A DNA stretch of 64,000 bases from positions 1 through 64,000 of the forward strand of contig NZ_CABVPN010000029.1 of the NCBI RefSeq assembly GCF_902499115.1, in the 5' to 3' direction. How positions within the stretch are numbered: position 1 is the stretch's first letter; the number at the start of each line of letters is the position of its first letter. Positions 41,772-50,654 of this stretch are shown in pieces. This DNA comes from Burkholderia diffusa. Its GTDB lineage: Bacteria; Pseudomonadota; Gammaproteobacteria; Burkholderiales; Burkholderiaceae. The notes beneath the pieces are model-generated. The model searched no databases. It had not been told where the DNA came from and saw only the letters and a program-made list of their open reading frames with translations. Made by a program: the position numbers and the translations under genes.

Positions 41772-44700
41772 ATGAGCCATTTCCTGGATAGATTGCGTTA
41801 TTTCTCCACCACAAGGCCAACATTCTCCGACGGACACGGCGCCGTCACGGACGAGGACCGCAAATGGGAAGACGGCTATCGGCTGCGCTGGCAGCACGAC
41901 AAGATCGTCCGTTCGACCCACGGGGTGAACTGCACGGGTTCGTGCTCCTGGAAGGTCTATGTGAAAGGCGGGATCGTCACCTGGGAAACGCAGCAGACCG
42001 ACTACCCCCGCACGCGCCCCGACATGCCGAACCACGAGCCGCGCGGCTGCTCGCGCGGCGCTTCGTACTCCTGGTATCTGTATAGCGCGAACCGTCTCAA
42101 GCATCCGATGGTGCGCAGCGCGCTGGTGAAGCTGTGGCGCGAACGCCGCCGCACGCTCGCGCCGGTCGACGCATGGCGTTCGATCGTCGAGGACGACGAC
42201 GCGCGGCGCTCGTATCAGAGCCGGCGCGGGCTCGGCGGTTTCGTACGCGCGAGCTGGGACGAGGTCAATGAGATCGTTGCGGCCGCAAACGTTTACACGG
42301 TCGAGCGGCACGGGCCCGATCGCGTCGTCGGCTTCTCGCCGATTCCGGCGATGTCGATGGTGTCGTACGCGGCGGGCTCGCGCTACCTGTCGCTGATCGG
42401 CGGCGTGTGCCTGAGCTTCTACGACTGGTATTGCGACCTGCCGCCCGCGTCGCCGCAGACCTGGGGCGAGCAGACCGACGTGCCGGAATCGGCCGACTGG
42501 TACAACTCGACGTTCATCATGATGTGGGGCTCCAACGTCCCGCAGACCCGCACGCCCGATGCGCACTTCCTCGTCGAGGCGCGCTATCGCGGCACGAAGG
42601 TCGTGTCGGTGTTCCCCGACTACTCGGAAGGCGCGAAGTTCGGTGATCTGTGGCTGCATCCGAAGCAGGGCACCGACGCGGCGCTCGCGCTCGCGATGGG
42701 TCACGTGATCCTGAAGGAGTTCCACCTCGCAGGCAAGAGCGACTATTTCATCGACTACTGCAAGCGCTATACCGACATGCCGGCGCTCGTGCGCCTCGTG
42801 CCGCACGGCGATGGCTACGTGCCCGAGCGCCTCGTGCGCGCGTCCGATTTCGACGACGCGCTCGACGAGGCTGCACATCCGGACTGGAAGACCGTGATGA
42901 TCGACGACGCGACCGGCGAATTCGTCGTGCCGGTGGGCTCGATCGGCTTCCGCTGGGGGCAGCAGGCCAAGGACGGATCGAGCGACAAGGGCAAGTGGAA
43001 CCTGCGAGGCGAGACGTCGAAGGGTGCGGCGCTGTCACCACGGCTGTCCTGCACGGCCGGGCACGACGACGTGGTCGACGTGCTGTTTCCGTACTTCGGC
43101 AACCAGCCGCACGCGCATTTCAACTCGACGCAGCACGGCTCCGAGCTGTCTCGCCGGATCGGCGTGCGGCGCGTCGCGACGCACGACGGCGAGATGCTGG
43201 TCGCGACCGTCTACGACCTGTTCGTCGCGAACTACGGGCTCGACCAGGGGCTGGGCGGGCGCGACGTGGCCGCGAGCTACGACGACGATCTTCCATATAC
43301 GCCTGCCTGGCAGGAAACGATCACGGGCGTGAAGCGCGCGGACGTGATCTCGGTCGCGCGGCAGTTCGCGGAGAACGCGCACAAGACGCAAGGCAAGTCG
43401 ATGGTGATCATCGGCGCGGGGATCAACCACTGGTTCCACATGGACATGTCGTACCGCGCGATCATCAACATGCTGATCATGTGCGGCTGCGTCGGCAAGC
43501 CGGGCGGCGGCTGGTCGCATTACGTGGGCCAGGAGAAGCTGCGTCCGCAGACGGGCTGGACCGCGCTCGCGTTCGCGCTCGACTGGAACCGGCCGCCGCG
43601 GCACATGAACGCGACGTCGTTCTTCTACGCGCACACCGATCAGTGGCGCTACGACACGATGGACCCGGGCGCGCTGCTGTCCCCGCTCGCGGACAAGACG
43701 CAGTTCCACGGTTCGCCGATCGACTACAACGTGCGCGCCGAACGGATGGGCTGGCTGCCGTCCGCGCCGCAGCTCGCGGTGAATCCGCTGAAGGTCGGTG
43801 CGAGTCTCGGCGACCCCGCGCAGGCCGGCGCCGAGGTCGCGCGGCACCTGAAAGCCGGGATGCTGCGGATGGCGTGCGAGGACCCGGATTCCCCCGACAA
43901 CTTCCCGCGCAACCTGTTCGTGTGGCGCTCGAACCTGCTCGGTTCGTCGGGCAAGGGCCACGAGTATTTCCTGAAGCACCTGCTCGGCACGACCAACGGC
44001 GTGCAGGGCGACGACCTCGGCGCGACGGGCGGCGCGCGTCCGGAGGAAGTGAAGTGGCACGACGAAGCGCCGCGCGGCAAGCTCGACCTGCTCGTCACGC
44101 TCGACTTCCGGATGTCGACCACCTGCATGTATTCGGACGTCGTGCTGCCGACCGCGACGTGGTACGAGAAGGACGACATGAACACGTCCGACATGCACCC
44201 GTTCATCCATCCGCTGTCGGCAGCGGTCGATCCCGCATGGGAATCGAAGAGCGACTGGGAAATCTTCAAGGGGATCGCGAAGCGCTTCTCCGAGCTGTGC
44301 GACGGGCATCTTGGCGTCGAACGCGACGTCGTGCTCGCGCCGATCGCGCACGATACGCCGGGCGAACTCGCGCAGCCGTTCGACGTGCAGGACTGGAAGC
44401 GCGGCGAATGCGAGCCGGTGCCGGGCCGTACGATGCCGTCGGTGATCGCGGTCGAGCGCGATTATCCGAATACGTATGCACGCTTCACGTCGCTCGGCCC
44501 GCTGATGGACAAGCTCGGCAACGCGGGCAAGGGCATCGGCTGGGACACGAAGGACGAAGTGAAGCTGCTCGGCCAGCTCAATTACCAGGTCGCCGGCGGC
44601 GCCACGCAGGGGCGCCCGCGCATCGACACCGCGCTCGACGCCGCGGAGGTGATTCTCGCGCTCGCGCCGGAGACCAACGGCGAAGTCGCGGTGAAGGCGT

Positions 44701-45551
44701 GGCGCGCGTTGTCTGGCATCACCGGCATCGACCACACGCACCTGGCCGCCGCGCGCGCGGACGAGAAGATCCGTTTCCGCGACATCCAGGCGCAACCGCG
44801 CAAGATCATCTCGTCGCCGACGTGGAGCGGGATCGAATCCGAGCACGTGTCGTACAACGCCGGTTACGTGAACGTGCACGAGCTGGTGCCGTGGCGCACG
44901 CTGACGGGCCGTCAGCAGTTGTACCAGGATCACGCGTGGATGCGCGCGTTCGGCGAGTCGCTGTGCGTGTACAAGCCGCCGATCGACACGGGCAGCTATG
45001 CGCACATGGTCGGCAAGCGCTCGAACGGCAATCCGGAGCGCGTGCTCAACTTCCTGACGCCGCACCAGAAGTGGGGGATCCACAGCACGTACACGGACAA
45101 CCTGCTGATGCTGACGCTGTCGCGCGGCGGCCCGATCGTGTGGATGTCGGAGGACGACGCGAAAGCGATCGGCGCGGTCGATAACGACTGGATCGAGTGC
45201 TACAACTCGAACGGTGCATTGTGCGCGCGGGCGGTCGTGAGTCAGCGGATTCCGTCCGGGATGGTGATGATGTACCACGCGCAGGAAAAGATCGTGAACA
45301 CGCCGGGCTCCGAGATCACCGGCACGCGCGGCGGCATTCACAACTCGGTCACGCGCATCGCGCTGAAGCCGACCCACATGATCGGCGGCTACGCGCAGCT
45401 GTCGTACGGCTTCAACTATTACGGCACGGTCGGCTCGAATCGCGACGAGTTCCTGATCGTGCGCAGAATGAGCAAGATCGACTGGCTCGACGGCGAGGAA
45501 ACCGCGGTCGACCCGACCACACAGGCCGTACGGGATGGAGAAACGTCATGA
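41772..45551 (+). CDS. narG: Respiratory nitrate reductase alpha subunit
   Basis: 1,259 residues, the normal length. The start at 41772 (MSHFLDRLRYF) is fixed by the family N-terminus; open sequence to 41625 upstream is not conserved. The FS0 cluster ligands H50, C54, C58 and C93 and the molybdenum ligand D222 sit where they do in E. coli within one residue. The subunit carries the Mo-bis-MGD cofactor and reduces nitrate on the cytoplasmic side of the membrane. The gene overlaps narH by ATGA, the first junction of a tightly packed operon. Confidence 0.97.
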   Translation: MSHFLDRLRYFSTTRPTFSDGHGAVTDEDRKWEDGYRLRWQHDKIVRSTHGVNCTGSCSWKVYVKGGIVTWETQQTDYPRTRPDMPNHEPRGCSRGASYSWYLYSANRLKHPMVRSALVKLWRERRRTLAPVDAWRSIVEDDDARRSYQSRRGLGGFVRASWDEVNEIVAAANVYTVERHGPDRVVGFSPIPAMSMVSYAAGSRYLSLIGGVCLSFYDWYCDLPPASPQTWGEQTDVPESADWYNSTFIMMWGSNVPQTRTPDAHFLVEARYRGTKVVSVFPDYSEGAKFGDLWLHPKQGTDAALALAMGHVILKEFHLAGKSDYFIDYCKRYTDMPALVRLVPHGDGYVPERLVRASDFDDALDEAAHPDWKTVMIDDATGEFVVPVGSIGFRWGQQAKDGSSDKGKWNLRGETSKGAALSPRLSCTAGHDDVVDVLFPYFGNQPHAHFNSTQHGSELSRRIGVRRVATHDGEMLVATVYDLFVANYGLDQGLGGRDVAASYDDDLPYTPAWQETITGVKRADVISVARQFAENAHKTQGKSMVIIGAGINHWFHMDMSYRAIINMLIMCGCVGKPGGGWSHYVGQEKLRPQTGWTALAFALDWNRPPRHMNATSFFYAHTDQWRYDTMDPGALLSPLADKTQFHGSPIDYNVRAERMGWLPSAPQLAVNPLKVGASLGDPAQAGAEVARHLKAGMLRMACEDPDSPDNFPRNLFVWRSNLLGSSGKGHEYFLKHLLGTTNGVQGDDLGATGGARPEEVKWHDEAPRGKLDLLVTLDFRMSTTCMYSDVVLPTATWYEKDDMNTSDMHPFIHPLSAAVDPAWESKSDWEIFKGIAKRFSELCDGHLGVERDVVLAPIAHDTPGELAQPFDVQDWKRGECEPVPGRTMPSVIAVERDYPNTYARFTSLGPLMDKLGNAGKGIGWDTKDEVKLLGQLNYQVAGGATQGRPRIDTALDAAEVILALAPETNGEVAVKAWRALSGITGIDHTHLAAARADEKIRFRDIQAQPRKIISSPTWSGIESEHVSYNAGYVNVHELVPWRTLTGRQQLYQDHAWMRAFGESLCVYKPPIDTGSYAHMVGKRSNGNPERVLNFLTPHQKWGIHSTYTDNLLMLTLSRGGPIVWMSEDDAKAIGAVDNDWIECYNSNGALCARAVVSQRIPSGMVMMYHAQEKIVNTPGSEITGTRGGIHNSVTRIALKPTHMIGGYAQLSYGFNYYGTVGSNRDEFLIVRRMSKIDWLDGEETAVDPTTQAVRDGETS

Positions 45552-47077
45552 AGGTACGCGCACAGATCGCGATGGTGCTGAACCTCGACAAGTGCATCGG
45601 GTGCCATACCTGCTCGGTGACCTGCAAGAACGTGTGGACCAGCCGCGAAGGGATGGAGTACGCGTGGTTCAACAACGTCGAGACGAAGCCGGGCATCGGC
45701 TATCCGAAGGACTGGGAGAATCAGGACCGCTGGCGCGGCGGCTGGCAACGCCGTGCGGACGGCCGGATCGAGCCGCGTATGGGCGGCAAGTGGCGGCTGC
45801 TCGCGCAGATTTTCGCGAACCCGCACCTGCCCGAAATCGATGATTACTACGAGCCGTTCACATTCGACTACGGCCATCTTCAGGAAGCGGGCAACACGCG
45901 CGCGATGCCGGTCGCGCGGCCGCGCTCGCTGATCAGCGGCCAGCGGCTCGAAAAGATCGAGTGGGGTCCGAACTGGGAGGAAATCCTCGGCGGCGAGTTC
46001 GAGAAGCGCGCGAAGGACTACAACTTCGAGTCGGTGCAGAAGGAGATCTACGGGCAGTTCGAGAACACCTTCATGATGTACCTGCCGCGCCTCTGCGAGC
46101 ACTGCCTGAATCCGGCGTGCGTCGCGTCGTGCCCGTCGGATTCGATCTACAAGCGCGAGGAAGACGGCATCGTGCTGATCGACCAGGACAAGTGCCGCGG
46201 GTGGCGCATGTGCGTGTCGGGCTGCCCGTACAAGAAGATCTACTACAACTGGCAGAGCGGCAAGGCCGAGAAGTGCATCTTCTGCTATCCGCGCATCGAG
46301 GCCGGCCAGCCGACGGTGTGTTCGGAAACCTGCGTGGGCCGCATCCGCTACCTCGGCGTGCTGCTGTACGACGCCGACAGGATCAGTGAAGCCGCGAGCG
46401 CGGAGAACGAGAAGGACCTGTACGAAGCGCAGTTGTCGCTGTTCCTCGATCCGGAGGACCCGGCCGTGATCGCGCAAGCCGAGCGCGACGGCGTGCCGGC
46501 CGCGTGGCTCGACGCCGCGCGGCGCTCGCCGACCTACAAGATGGCGATCGACTGGAAGATCGCGTTCCCGCTGCATCCGGAATACCGGACGCTGCCGATG
46601 GTGTGGTACGTGCCGCCGCTCTCGCCGATCAACTCGGCCGCCAACAGCGGCGCGCTCGGGATGAACGGCTATCTGCCGGACGTCGAATCGTTGCGCATTC
46701 CGCTGCGCTATCTCGCGAACCTGTTGACGGCCGGCGACGAGGCGCCCGTGAAGCTCGCGCTCGAACGGCTGCTCGCGATGCGCGCGTTCATGCGCGCGCG
46801 CCACGTCGACGGCGTCGACGCGCGCGGCGTGCTCGACCAGGTCGGTCTGTCGCTCGCGCAGGTCGAGGAGATGTACCGCTATCTCGCGATCGCGAACTAC
46901 GAGGATCGCTTCGTGATCCCGACGACGCACCGCGAGTATGCGGAAAACGCATACGATCTGCGCGCGTCGTGCGGCTTCTCGTTCGGCAACGGCTGTTCCG
47001 ACGGCCGTTCGGAGGGCAGCCTGTTCAGTCCGAAGAAGGGCACGAAAACCATTCCGATCCACGAGGCGTCCCGATGA
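45548..47077 (+). CDS. narH: Respiratory nitrate reductase beta subunit
   Basis: 509 residues. Four Fe-S binding clusters are visible: C16/C19/C22/C26 (CIGCHTCSVTC), CEHCLNPACVASC, CRGWRMCVSGC (one position Trp, giving the [3Fe-4S] cluster) and CIFC with CSETC. It passes electrons from NarI to NarG and belongs to the membrane-bound complex. It overlaps narG at the start and narJ at the end by four bases each. Confidence 0.97.
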   Translation: MKVRAQIAMVLNLDKCIGCHTCSVTCKNVWTSREGMEYAWFNNVETKPGIGYPKDWENQDRWRGGWQRRADGRIEPRMGGKWRLLAQIFANPHLPEIDDYYEPFTFDYGHLQEAGNTRAMPVARPRSLISGQRLEKIEWGPNWEEILGGEFEKRAKDYNFESVQKEIYGQFENTFMMYLPRLCEHCLNPACVASCPSDSIYKREEDGIVLIDQDKCRGWRMCVSGCPYKKIYYNWQSGKAEKCIFCYPRIEAGQPTVCSETCVGRIRYLGVLLYDADRISEAASAENEKDLYEAQLSLFLDPEDPAVIAQAERDGVPAAWLDAARRSPTYKMAIDWKIAFPLHPEYRTLPMVWYVPPLSPINSAANSGALGMNGYLPDVESLRIPLRYLANLLTAGDEAPVKLALERLLAMRAFMRARHVDGVDARGVLDQVGLSLAQVEEMYRYLAIANYEDRFVIPTTHREYAENAYDLRASCGFSFGNGCSDGRSEGSLFSPKKGTKTIPIHEASR

Positions 47078-47769
47078 CCATCGCACCCGATCCGACCTAC
47101 GCGGCGTTCGCTGCGCTGCTTGACTATCCCGACGATGCGCTCGTCGACGTGCTCGACTCGATCGAAGCCCACCTGCGCGAATATGCGCGCGCGCCGAAGG
47201 CGGTGCGCGCGGGCCTCGACCGCTTCTTCGCCTACGTGCGCGAGCGTGACTTGATGACGCTGCAGGAGAACTACGTCGCGCTGTTCGATCGCGGTCGCGC
47301 GACGTCACTGCACCTGTTCGAGCACGTGCACGGCGAATCGCGCGACCGCGGGCAGGCGATGGTCGACCTGCTGCAGATGTACGAGCGGCACGGGTTGACG
47401 TTGAATCCGGGCGAGCTGCCCGACTACCTGCCCGTGTTCCTCGAATACCTGTCGCGGCTGCCGGCGACCGATGCGCGCAACCTGCTCGGCGAGACCGGCG
47501 AGATCCTGCGCGCGTTGGCCGGCCAACTCGCGCAGCGCGGCAGCCATTACAGCTTCGTTGTCGGCGCGCTGCTGCCGATGGCCGGCCTCGCGTCGGTCGA
47601 CGCACCGGCGGCCGCGGACGACGACATCGCAGGCGAGCGGCCGAGTGCCGACGACTACCGCGCGCTCGACGCGTCGTATGCGGACGAGGCAGTGCGCTTC
47701 GTCGGCGCGGCAACGCCGGCCGAGCAGACGGTGCGGTTCCACGACAAGCGGCCGGCCCGCAGCGCATAA
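47074..47769 (+). CDS. narJ: Nitrate reductase assembly chaperone
   Basis: 231 residues of the TorD/NarJ family. It has helical LLDYPDDALVDVLDSIEAHL at the start, LQENYVALFDRGRATSLHLF and EHVHGESRDRGQAMVDLLQM in the middle, and GELPDYLPVFLEYLS. It binds the NarG N-terminus and is needed for cofactor loading; it is not part of the final complex. The acidic C-terminal segment is variable. Overlaps narH by ATGA. Confidence 0.94.
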   Translation: MTIAPDPTYAAFAALLDYPDDALVDVLDSIEAHLREYARAPKAVRAGLDRFFAYVRERDLMTLQENYVALFDRGRATSLHLFEHVHGESRDRGQAMVDLLQMYERHGLTLNPGELPDYLPVFLEYLSRLPATDARNLLGETGEILRALAGQLAQRGSHYSFVVGALLPMAGLASVDAPAAADDDIAGERPSADDYRALDASYADEAVRFVGAATPAEQTVRFHDKRPARSA

Positions 47770-47793
47770 GCGCGGGCTCAACTGGGGAAAGAC

Positions 47794-48477
47794 ATGAACG
47801 CTTATTTGCATCAGTTCCTGTTCGGGATCTACCCGTACATCTGTCTCGCGGTGCTGCTGGTCGGCAGCCTGATCCGCTTCGACCGCGAGCAGTACACGTG
47901 GAAGAGCGATTCGTCGCAGCTGCTGCGCCACGGGATGCTGCGGCTCGGCAGCAACCTGTTCCACTGGGGCGTGCTGGTCGTCGTGCTCGGGCACTTCGGC
48001 GGCTTCCTCGCACCGCACTGGCTCGTGTCGCCGTTCCTGTCGGCGTCCGGGCACCAGCTCGTCGCGATGGTGGCGGGCGGTGCGGCCGGCGTCGCGGCGA
48101 TCATCGGGCTGACGATCCTGATCTGGCGCCGCCTCGGCGACCCGCGCATCCGCAAGAACAGCCGCCAGTCCGACATCCTGATCGTGCTGATGCTGTGGGT
48201 GCAACTCGCGCTCGGGCTCGGCACCGTCGTGCTGTCGACGCGCCACATGGACGGCGTGATGTTCGAGCAGCTCACCGATTACGTGAAGGGCGTCGGCACG
48301 TTCCGGCCGGACATCGCGAGCCTGCTGGTCGGCGTGCCGCTGACGTACCGGCTGCATATCCTGCTGGGCTTCACGATCTTCCTCGTGTCGCCGTTCACGC
48401 GGATGGTGCACATCTGGAGCGGTATCGCGTCGGTCGCGTACCTGATCCGCCCGTACCAGCTCGTGCGCAAGCGCTGA
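47794..48477 (+). CDS. narI: Respiratory nitrate reductase gamma subunit (cytochrome b)
   Basis: 227 residues with five membrane helices. Heme-ligand histidines are seen in FHWGVLVVVLGHFGG near residues 52-66 and in TYRLHILLGFTIFL and FTRMVHIWSG near the C-terminus. It takes electrons from quinol and anchors NarGH to the inner membrane. A good ribosome site (GGGGAAAG) precedes the ATG, 24 bases after narJ. Confidence 0.95.
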   Translation: MNAYLHQFLFGIYPYICLAVLLVGSLIRFDREQYTWKSDSSQLLRHGMLRLGSNLFHWGVLVVVLGHFGGFLAPHWLVSPFLSASGHQLVAMVAGGAAGVAAIIGLTILIWRRLGDPRIRKNSRQSDILIVLMLWVQLALGLGTVVLSTRHMDGVMFEQLTDYVKGVGTFRPDIASLLVGVPLTYRLHILLGFTIFLVSPFTRMVHIWSGIASVAYLIRPYQLVRKR

Positions 48478-48486
48478 GGAGGCCAC

Positions 48487-49275
48487 ATGAACGACGTTCT
48501 CTCCGAAGTCGCGACCGCGCCGCTGGCGATCAACGGTGTTGCGATCGACGACGCGGCCATTGCGGCCGAGGCCGAGCATCACGGCGATGCACCCGATCCG
48601 CTCGACGCGGCACGGCATGCGCTCGCGGTGCGCGAACTGCTGCGTCAGCGCGCGGTATCGCTCGGGCTGATCGATGAAAGCACACCCCTCGACGACGCAG
48701 CGGTCGATGCCTTGCTCGAGCGCGAGCTGACTCACGTGCCCGAACCCGATCGCGCCGATTGCGAGCGCTACTACGGGCAGCATCCGACGCGTTTTCGCCG
48801 CGGCGACATCGTGTATGCGAGCCACGTGCTGTTCGCGGTGACCGACCGCGTGCCGCTCGCACCGCTGCGGCAGCGCGCGGAACGTGCGCTCGCCGACGTG
48901 GTGGCCGCGCCCGACACGTTCGAAGCGGTCGCGCGCGCGTCTTCGAATTGTCCGTCGGCACAAGTCGGCGGCAGCCTCGGGCAGCTCCTGCGCGGCGACA
49001 CCGTGCCGGAATTCGAGGCTGCGCTGTTCGATACGGACGGGCTCGGCGTGCTGCCGAAACTCGTCAATACCCGCTTTGGCTTCCACATCGTGCGCATCGA
49101 GCGACGCGTGCCTGGCGACGTGGTGCCGTTCGACGAGGCCGCCGGCCAGATCGCCGCGTACCTGTCGGAACGCGTGCGGCAGCGGGCGATACGGCAGTAC
49201 GTGGCGATACTCGCGGGCGGCGCGCGGGTCGAAGGCGTGACCTTCGACGGCGCGAACGGCCCGCTCGTCCAATGA
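48487..49275 (+). CDS. Parvulin-type peptidyl-prolyl isomerase in the nar operon
   Basis: 262 residues. The PpiC/rotamase domain covers about 105-210 (ASHVLFAVTDRVPLAPLRQR; GGSLGQLLRGDTVPEFEAAL; TRFGFHIVRIERR). The N-terminal third is helical, like NifM/SurA-type chaperone arms. No signal peptide is evident, so it probably works in the cytoplasm. It starts nine bases after narI and ends 15 bases before narK, so it belongs to the operon. A role in maturation of the nitrate reductase is inferred from position. Confidence 0.87.
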   Translation: MNDVLSEVATAPLAINGVAIDDAAIAAEAEHHGDAPDPLDAARHALAVRELLRQRAVSLGLIDESTPLDDAAVDALLERELTHVPEPDRADCERYYGQHPTRFRRGDIVYASHVLFAVTDRVPLAPLRQRAERALADVVAAPDTFEAVARASSNCPSAQVGGSLGQLLRGDTVPEFEAALFDTDGLGVLPKLVNTRFGFHIVRIERRVPGDVVPFDEAAGQIAAYLSERVRQRAIRQYVAILAGGARVEGVTFDGANGPLVQ

Positions 49276-49290
49276 AACGAGGTTTTGCGT

Positions 49291-50556
49291 ATGGCAATTC
49301 AACAAGGTAACGTCCGCCTGGCCGCGGAGACGCCGGCCGTTCCGCTGCGCGCATGGTCGGTGCTGGCCGCGAGCACGCTCGCGTTCATGGTGTGTTTCGT
49401 CGTGTGGATGATGTTCGGCGTGCTCGGCGTGCAACTGCGCACCGATCTCGGGCTGAACAGCACGGAATTCGGGCTGCTCACGTCGACGCCCGTGCTGACC
49501 GGCGCGCTGATGCGCTTGCCGCTGGGCACGTGGACCGACCGCTTCGGCGGCCGGATCGTGATGACGGTGCTGCTCGTCGTGTGTGCGATTCCCGTGTACA
49601 TCGTCAGCTACGCGACGCAGCTGTGGCAGTTCCTCTTGATCGGGCTGTTCCTCGGCTGCGTCGGCGCGTCGTTCGCGGTCGGCACGCCGTACGTCGCGCG
49701 CTTTTTCCCGCCGAAGCGGCGTGGGCTCGCGATGGGCGTGTTCGGTGCGGGCACGTGCGGCGCGGCGGTCAACCTGTTCGTCACGCCGCTGCTGCTGTCC
49801 GCATATGGATGGCGCTTCGTGCCGCGCGTCTACGCAGTCGCATTGCTCGTCACGGCCGTGATCTTCTGGTTCGCGTCGGCACCCGATCCAGGGGCAGGCA
49901 AACGGGGTGGATCGATGCTCGATGCGTTCAAGGTGTTGCGCGATCCGCGCGTGTGGCGGCTCTGCCAGTACTACTCGATCACGTTCGGCGGCTTCACGGC
50001 ACTGTCGCTGTGGATTCCGCAGTACCTGAAGAGCGAATACGGGATGTCGCTCGTGATGGCATCCGCGTTCGCGGCCGGCTTCTCGCTGCCGGGCTCCCTG
50101 TTGCGTGCGCTCGGCGGCGCGCTGTCCGACCGCTTCGGCGCGCATGCGGTCACCTGGTGGGGACTGTGGGTCGCGTGGATCTGCCTGTTCCTGCTGTCGT
50201 ATCCGGCGACCGACTTCGTGATTCACACGATCGACGGCACCGCGTCGCTGAATCTGTCGATGCCGGTGGCAGGCTTCGTCGCGCTGGCCTTCGTGCTCGG
50301 TGCGGTGTTCGCGTTCGGGATGGCGTCGACCTTCAAGTACGTCGCCGACGATTTCCCGGACAACATGGGCGTCGTTACGGGCATCGTCGGCCTCGCGGGC
50401 GGGCTCGGCGGCTTTCTGCTGCCGATCCTGTTCGGCCTGCTGCTCGACTTGCTGCGCGTGCGCACGACCTGCTTCATGTTCTTGTACGGGATCGTGTGGG
50501 TGTCGCTGATCCTGATCTACCTGTCCGAGGTGCGGCGCACGCCTGTGACGGGCTGA
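49291..50556 (+). CDS. narK: Nitrate/nitrite MFS transporter
   Basis: 421 residues from the ATG; a TTG two codons upstream is less likely. About 12 membrane helices. NarK family features include WMMFGVLGVQLRTDLGLNST, GALMRLPLGTWTDRFGGR and the glycine-rich nitrate-signature helices (GAGTCGAAVNLFVTPLLL; GIVGLAGGLGGFLLP). It imports nitrate and/or exports nitrite for NarGHI. Last gene of the nar operon, followed by a strong hairpin. Confidence 0.92.
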   Translation: MAIQQGNVRLAAETPAVPLRAWSVLAASTLAFMVCFVVWMMFGVLGVQLRTDLGLNSTEFGLLTSTPVLTGALMRLPLGTWTDRFGGRIVMTVLLVVCAIPVYIVSYATQLWQFLLIGLFLGCVGASFAVGTPYVARFFPPKRRGLAMGVFGAGTCGAAVNLFVTPLLLSAYGWRFVPRVYAVALLVTAVIFWFASAPDPGAGKRGGSMLDAFKVLRDPRVWRLCQYYSITFGGFTALSLWIPQYLKSEYGMSLVMASAFAAGFSLPGSLLRALGGALSDRFGAHAVTWWGLWVAWICLFLLSYPATDFVIHTIDGTASLNLSMPVAGFVALAFVLGAVFAFGMASTFKYVADDFPDNMGVVTGIVGLAGGLGGFLLPILFGLLLDLLRVRTTCFMFLYGIVWVSLILIYLSEVRRTPVTG

Positions 50557-50563
50557 ACGTTCC

Positions 50564-50595
50564 TGCGCGATGCCGGTAGCCTGCGGCATCGCGCA
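50564..50595 (+). terminator. Hairpin ending the nar operon
   Basis: TGCGCGATGCCG and CGGCATCGCGCA form a perfect 12-bp stem with an 8-base loop just after the narK stop. It lacks a strong T tract, but the position favours termination. Confidence 0.6.
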
Positions 50596-50654
50596 CGCAT
50601 CTTGCAGCACGCCGGGCGTTTTCGAGCGTCCGCAGTTCTGTCAAACTGGCGCCC

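Noticed and set aside
43035..45377. A 780-codon open frame opposite narG
   Set aside because: Antisense shadow with His/Arg-rich composition and no conserved domain.
47305..50610. A 1,101-codon open frame on the minus strand across narJ to narK
   Set aside because: It spans several real genes and the hairpin at 50564; composition is that of an antisense frame.
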